Origin: Clostridiaceae bacterium UBA5444
GTDB lineage: Bacteria > Bacillota > Clostridia > Clostridiales > Oxobacteraceae
NCBI GenBank assembly: GCA_002426575.1
Contig: DIRE01000039.1
Span: 506-8,833 of the forward strand
DNA: 8,328 nt
Direction: 5' to 3'
The translations under genes and the position numbers were made by a program. The notes beneath the pieces were generated by a model. The model had not been told where the DNA came from and searched no databases. It was given only the letters and a program-made list of their open reading frames with translations. Shown here one piece after another: positions 7,211 through 8,328 of this stretch (position 1 is the first letter of the stretch; each line of letters begins with the position of its first letter).

Positions 7211-8173
7211 CTATTCCCCCGGAAATTTATTTCCCCTTGACGGATTTATTTTCCTAAAATCTATAATATAATCAAGTATTCCAATAAAAAATAGTATTTG
7301 AGAAAACATAATAAGTATAAGTATATCTAACACAACTACAAGCTTACCTGGAACACCTCTTTTTTTGAATAGCCACGAAATAAGTGCAATACCTTGAACT
7401 GCAAAAGCAAAAACAAAAATAGCATACACTGTAGCACTAATAATCTCTGCATTATTAACTCCCGCACTTAGCATTATAAGAGATGCTATAGTTAAAAAGA
7501 AAATACCATAGCTTGTGCTATTGCTTATATACCAATACTCTACAGGCTTTATTTCATTTATCTTTAAATTGAGTTTTCTAAATATGATCTGTACTATATA
7601 GTAATCTATAAAAGATCCAAAAACCGCTGCAACAACCATGGCACCTGGTAGGGCCATCTTTACTAAATCCACGTTAAGAAGCTTACTAAAGGTATCTTCT
7701 ACAGCCTTTTGATCCCCTCCATGCTTTAATGCTAAACTCTTTGAGTAATTCACCGCCTGCTTCATAATCTCTAAAAACTCTTGTAGTATATCTTTTCCTG
7801 TAATAAGTTCAGAAAATTTAAATGTTAAAACATATGATAAAAACATTGCTATAGACATACTAATAAGCGTAGTAAAAGGAGGATATTTTTTTCTAAGACA
7901 AAATCCTAATATAAGAGCCGGGAGCCCATACAATATTGCGATAGCAATTGCAGTTACAGGGGTAATAAATGCAGAAGATATAAGCAATGATACAATTAAG
8001 GTTAAAATACTAATCTTTATATCATACTTAAATGTTAAAAGTGTTATAGGTATTGACCATGCAATTGCTCCTATAGTTAAAAGCGCTGGTATATAGTAGC
8101 TAACTATTATTATTACCGTTGAAAGCGCTGCAAGAATTGCTGCCTCAACTAGGGACTTTGTATTCATTTTCAC
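7211..8173 (-). CDS. yybS: YybS-like DUF2232 integral membrane protein
   Basis: A 320-residue polytopic membrane protein of the YybS/DUF2232 family. Its biochemical role is unknown, but the gene is commonly found just upstream of gdpP, as here. About eight hydrophobic segments are visible, near residues 10-30, 32-48, 53-72, 75-93, 101-120, 172-192, 220-237 and 243-268, plus a final one at 276-303. A hydrophilic helical stretch (about 121-168) interrupts them and should face one side of the membrane. The C-terminal tail is short and basic ([12 protein letters not shown]). The start is GTG at 8173. The well-matched ribosome binding site GGAAGTGAT (8187-8179) lies 5 nt upstream of it, which favours it over the in-frame ATG two codons downstream. 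It is first in the operon within this window. Family assignment rests on context, length and hydrophobic pattern more than on catalytic motifs. Confidence 0.85.
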   Translation of the reverse strand: MKMNTKSLVEAAILAALSTVIIIVSYYIPALLTIGAIAWSIPITLLTFKYDIKISILTLIVSLLISSAFITPVTAIAIAILYGLPALILGFCLRKKYPPFTTLISMSIAMFLSYVLTFKFSELITGKDILQEFLEIMKQAVNYSKSLALKHGGDQKAVEDTFSKLLNVDLVKMALPGAMVVAAVFGSFIDYYIVQIIFRKLNLKINEIKPVEYWYISNSTSYGIFFLTIASLIMLSAGVNNAEIISATVYAIFVFAFAVQGIALISWLFKKRGVPGKLVVVLDILILIMFSQILFFIGILDYIIDFRKINPSRGNKFPGE

Positions 8174-8178
8174 TATAC

Positions 8179-8187
8179 ATCACTTCC
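8179..8187 (-). promoter_or_regulatory. Ribosome binding site that decides the GTG start of yybS
   Basis: The minus-strand GGAAGTGAT matches the anti-Shine-Dalgarno target AGGAGGTGAT with one internal change and is spaced for the GTG at 8173. The alternative ATG at 8167 would be 6 nt further away. No convincing -35/-10 pair for the operon is visible between this site and the window end, so the promoter may lie upstream, beyond the window. Confidence 0.6.
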
Positions 8188-8240
8188 ATTCTTATTTGTT
8201 TCAATATGGAATTGAGTTATTTTCTTCATAAATTTAACAG

Positions 8241-8270
8241 CAGCCGGGTTTGTTTACCCGGCTGATTTTT
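8241..8270 (+). terminator. GC-rich hairpin with a T-run on the plus strand, terminator-like
   Basis: The arms CAGCCGGGT (8241-8249) and ACCCGGCTG (8256-8264) form a perfect 9-bp stem with a 6-nt loop. On the plus strand it is followed by ATTTTT (8265-8270), a good terminator tail. On the minus strand the following bases are CTGTTAAATTT, a poor tail. No plus-strand gene precedes it in the window. It could be a weak terminator for a minus-strand gene beyond the right edge, a bidirectional terminator, or a hairpin in the leader of the yybS operon if the promoter lies further right. Confidence 0.55.
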
Positions 8271-8271
8271 A

Positions 8272-8328
8272 AAATAGGCTATATTTTAAGTAACTGTTGA
8301 TTTTTAAACCGGATATGTTGATTGACTT
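8272..8328 (+). repeat. Intergenic palindromic repeat, copy 3 (left half, cut by the window edge)
   Basis: From GGCTAT (8277-8282) the sequence follows the left half of copies 1 and 2. TTTTAAGTAACT is shared with copy 2. CTGTTGATTTTTAAA and GGATATGTTGATTGACTT are shared with copy 1, the second exactly. The right half, with the complementary arms, should lie just beyond the window. It begins directly after the T-run of the hairpin at 8241-8270 and has the same orientation as the other copies. Confidence 0.85.

Overview
The window is low-GC DNA with a compact bacterial layout and looks like a clostridial Firmicute. The evidence is the conserved minus-strand order yybS - gdpP - rplI - dnaB (right to left), strong AGGAGG-type ribosome binding sites and AT-rich intergenic regions. 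The species cannot be fixed from the sequence alone. Every identified gene is on the minus strand, so transcription runs from high to low coordinates.

Layout, right to left. At 8272-8328 is the truncated start of an intergenic repeat, followed by a GC-rich hairpin (8241-8264). Then comes a tightly packed operon with 1-2 nt between genes: yybS (DUF2232 membrane protein), gdpP (membrane-anchored DHH/DHHA1 cyclic-di-AMP phosphodiesterase), rplI (ribosomal protein L9) and dnaB (replicative helicase). It ends at a strong terminator (3641-3686). A second copy of the repeat (3541-3640) separates this operon from a single-gene unit with its own extended -10 promoter. That unit encodes a 1044-residue cytosolic GH38 alpha-mannosidase. 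Just past its stop codon lies the first repeat copy (96-265), then a compact promoter and the 5' half of a tRNA-Thr(CGT) gene cut by the left window edge.

How the genes relate. The yybS-dnaB operon is ordinary housekeeping: second-messenger turnover at the membrane, a ribosomal protein and the replication helicase, co-transcribed and probably translationally coupled. The mannosidase is a separate catabolic or glycan-trimming gene with no transporter or regulator beside it here. No intergenic stretch exceeds 300 bases.

The most unusual content is not a protein. It is a family of about 100-bp imperfect palindromes, present three times in the same orientation, one copy in each gap between transcription units. 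Copies differ by paired changes that keep the stem intact, and the non-Watson-Crick pairs in the stems are G-U only if the plus strand is read as RNA. Copy 1 has a second, unrelated hairpin inserted exactly in its apical loop, flanked by an imperfect 9-bp duplication. A second point is that gdpP seems to lack the PAS domain normally found between its membrane helices and its degenerate GGDEF domain.
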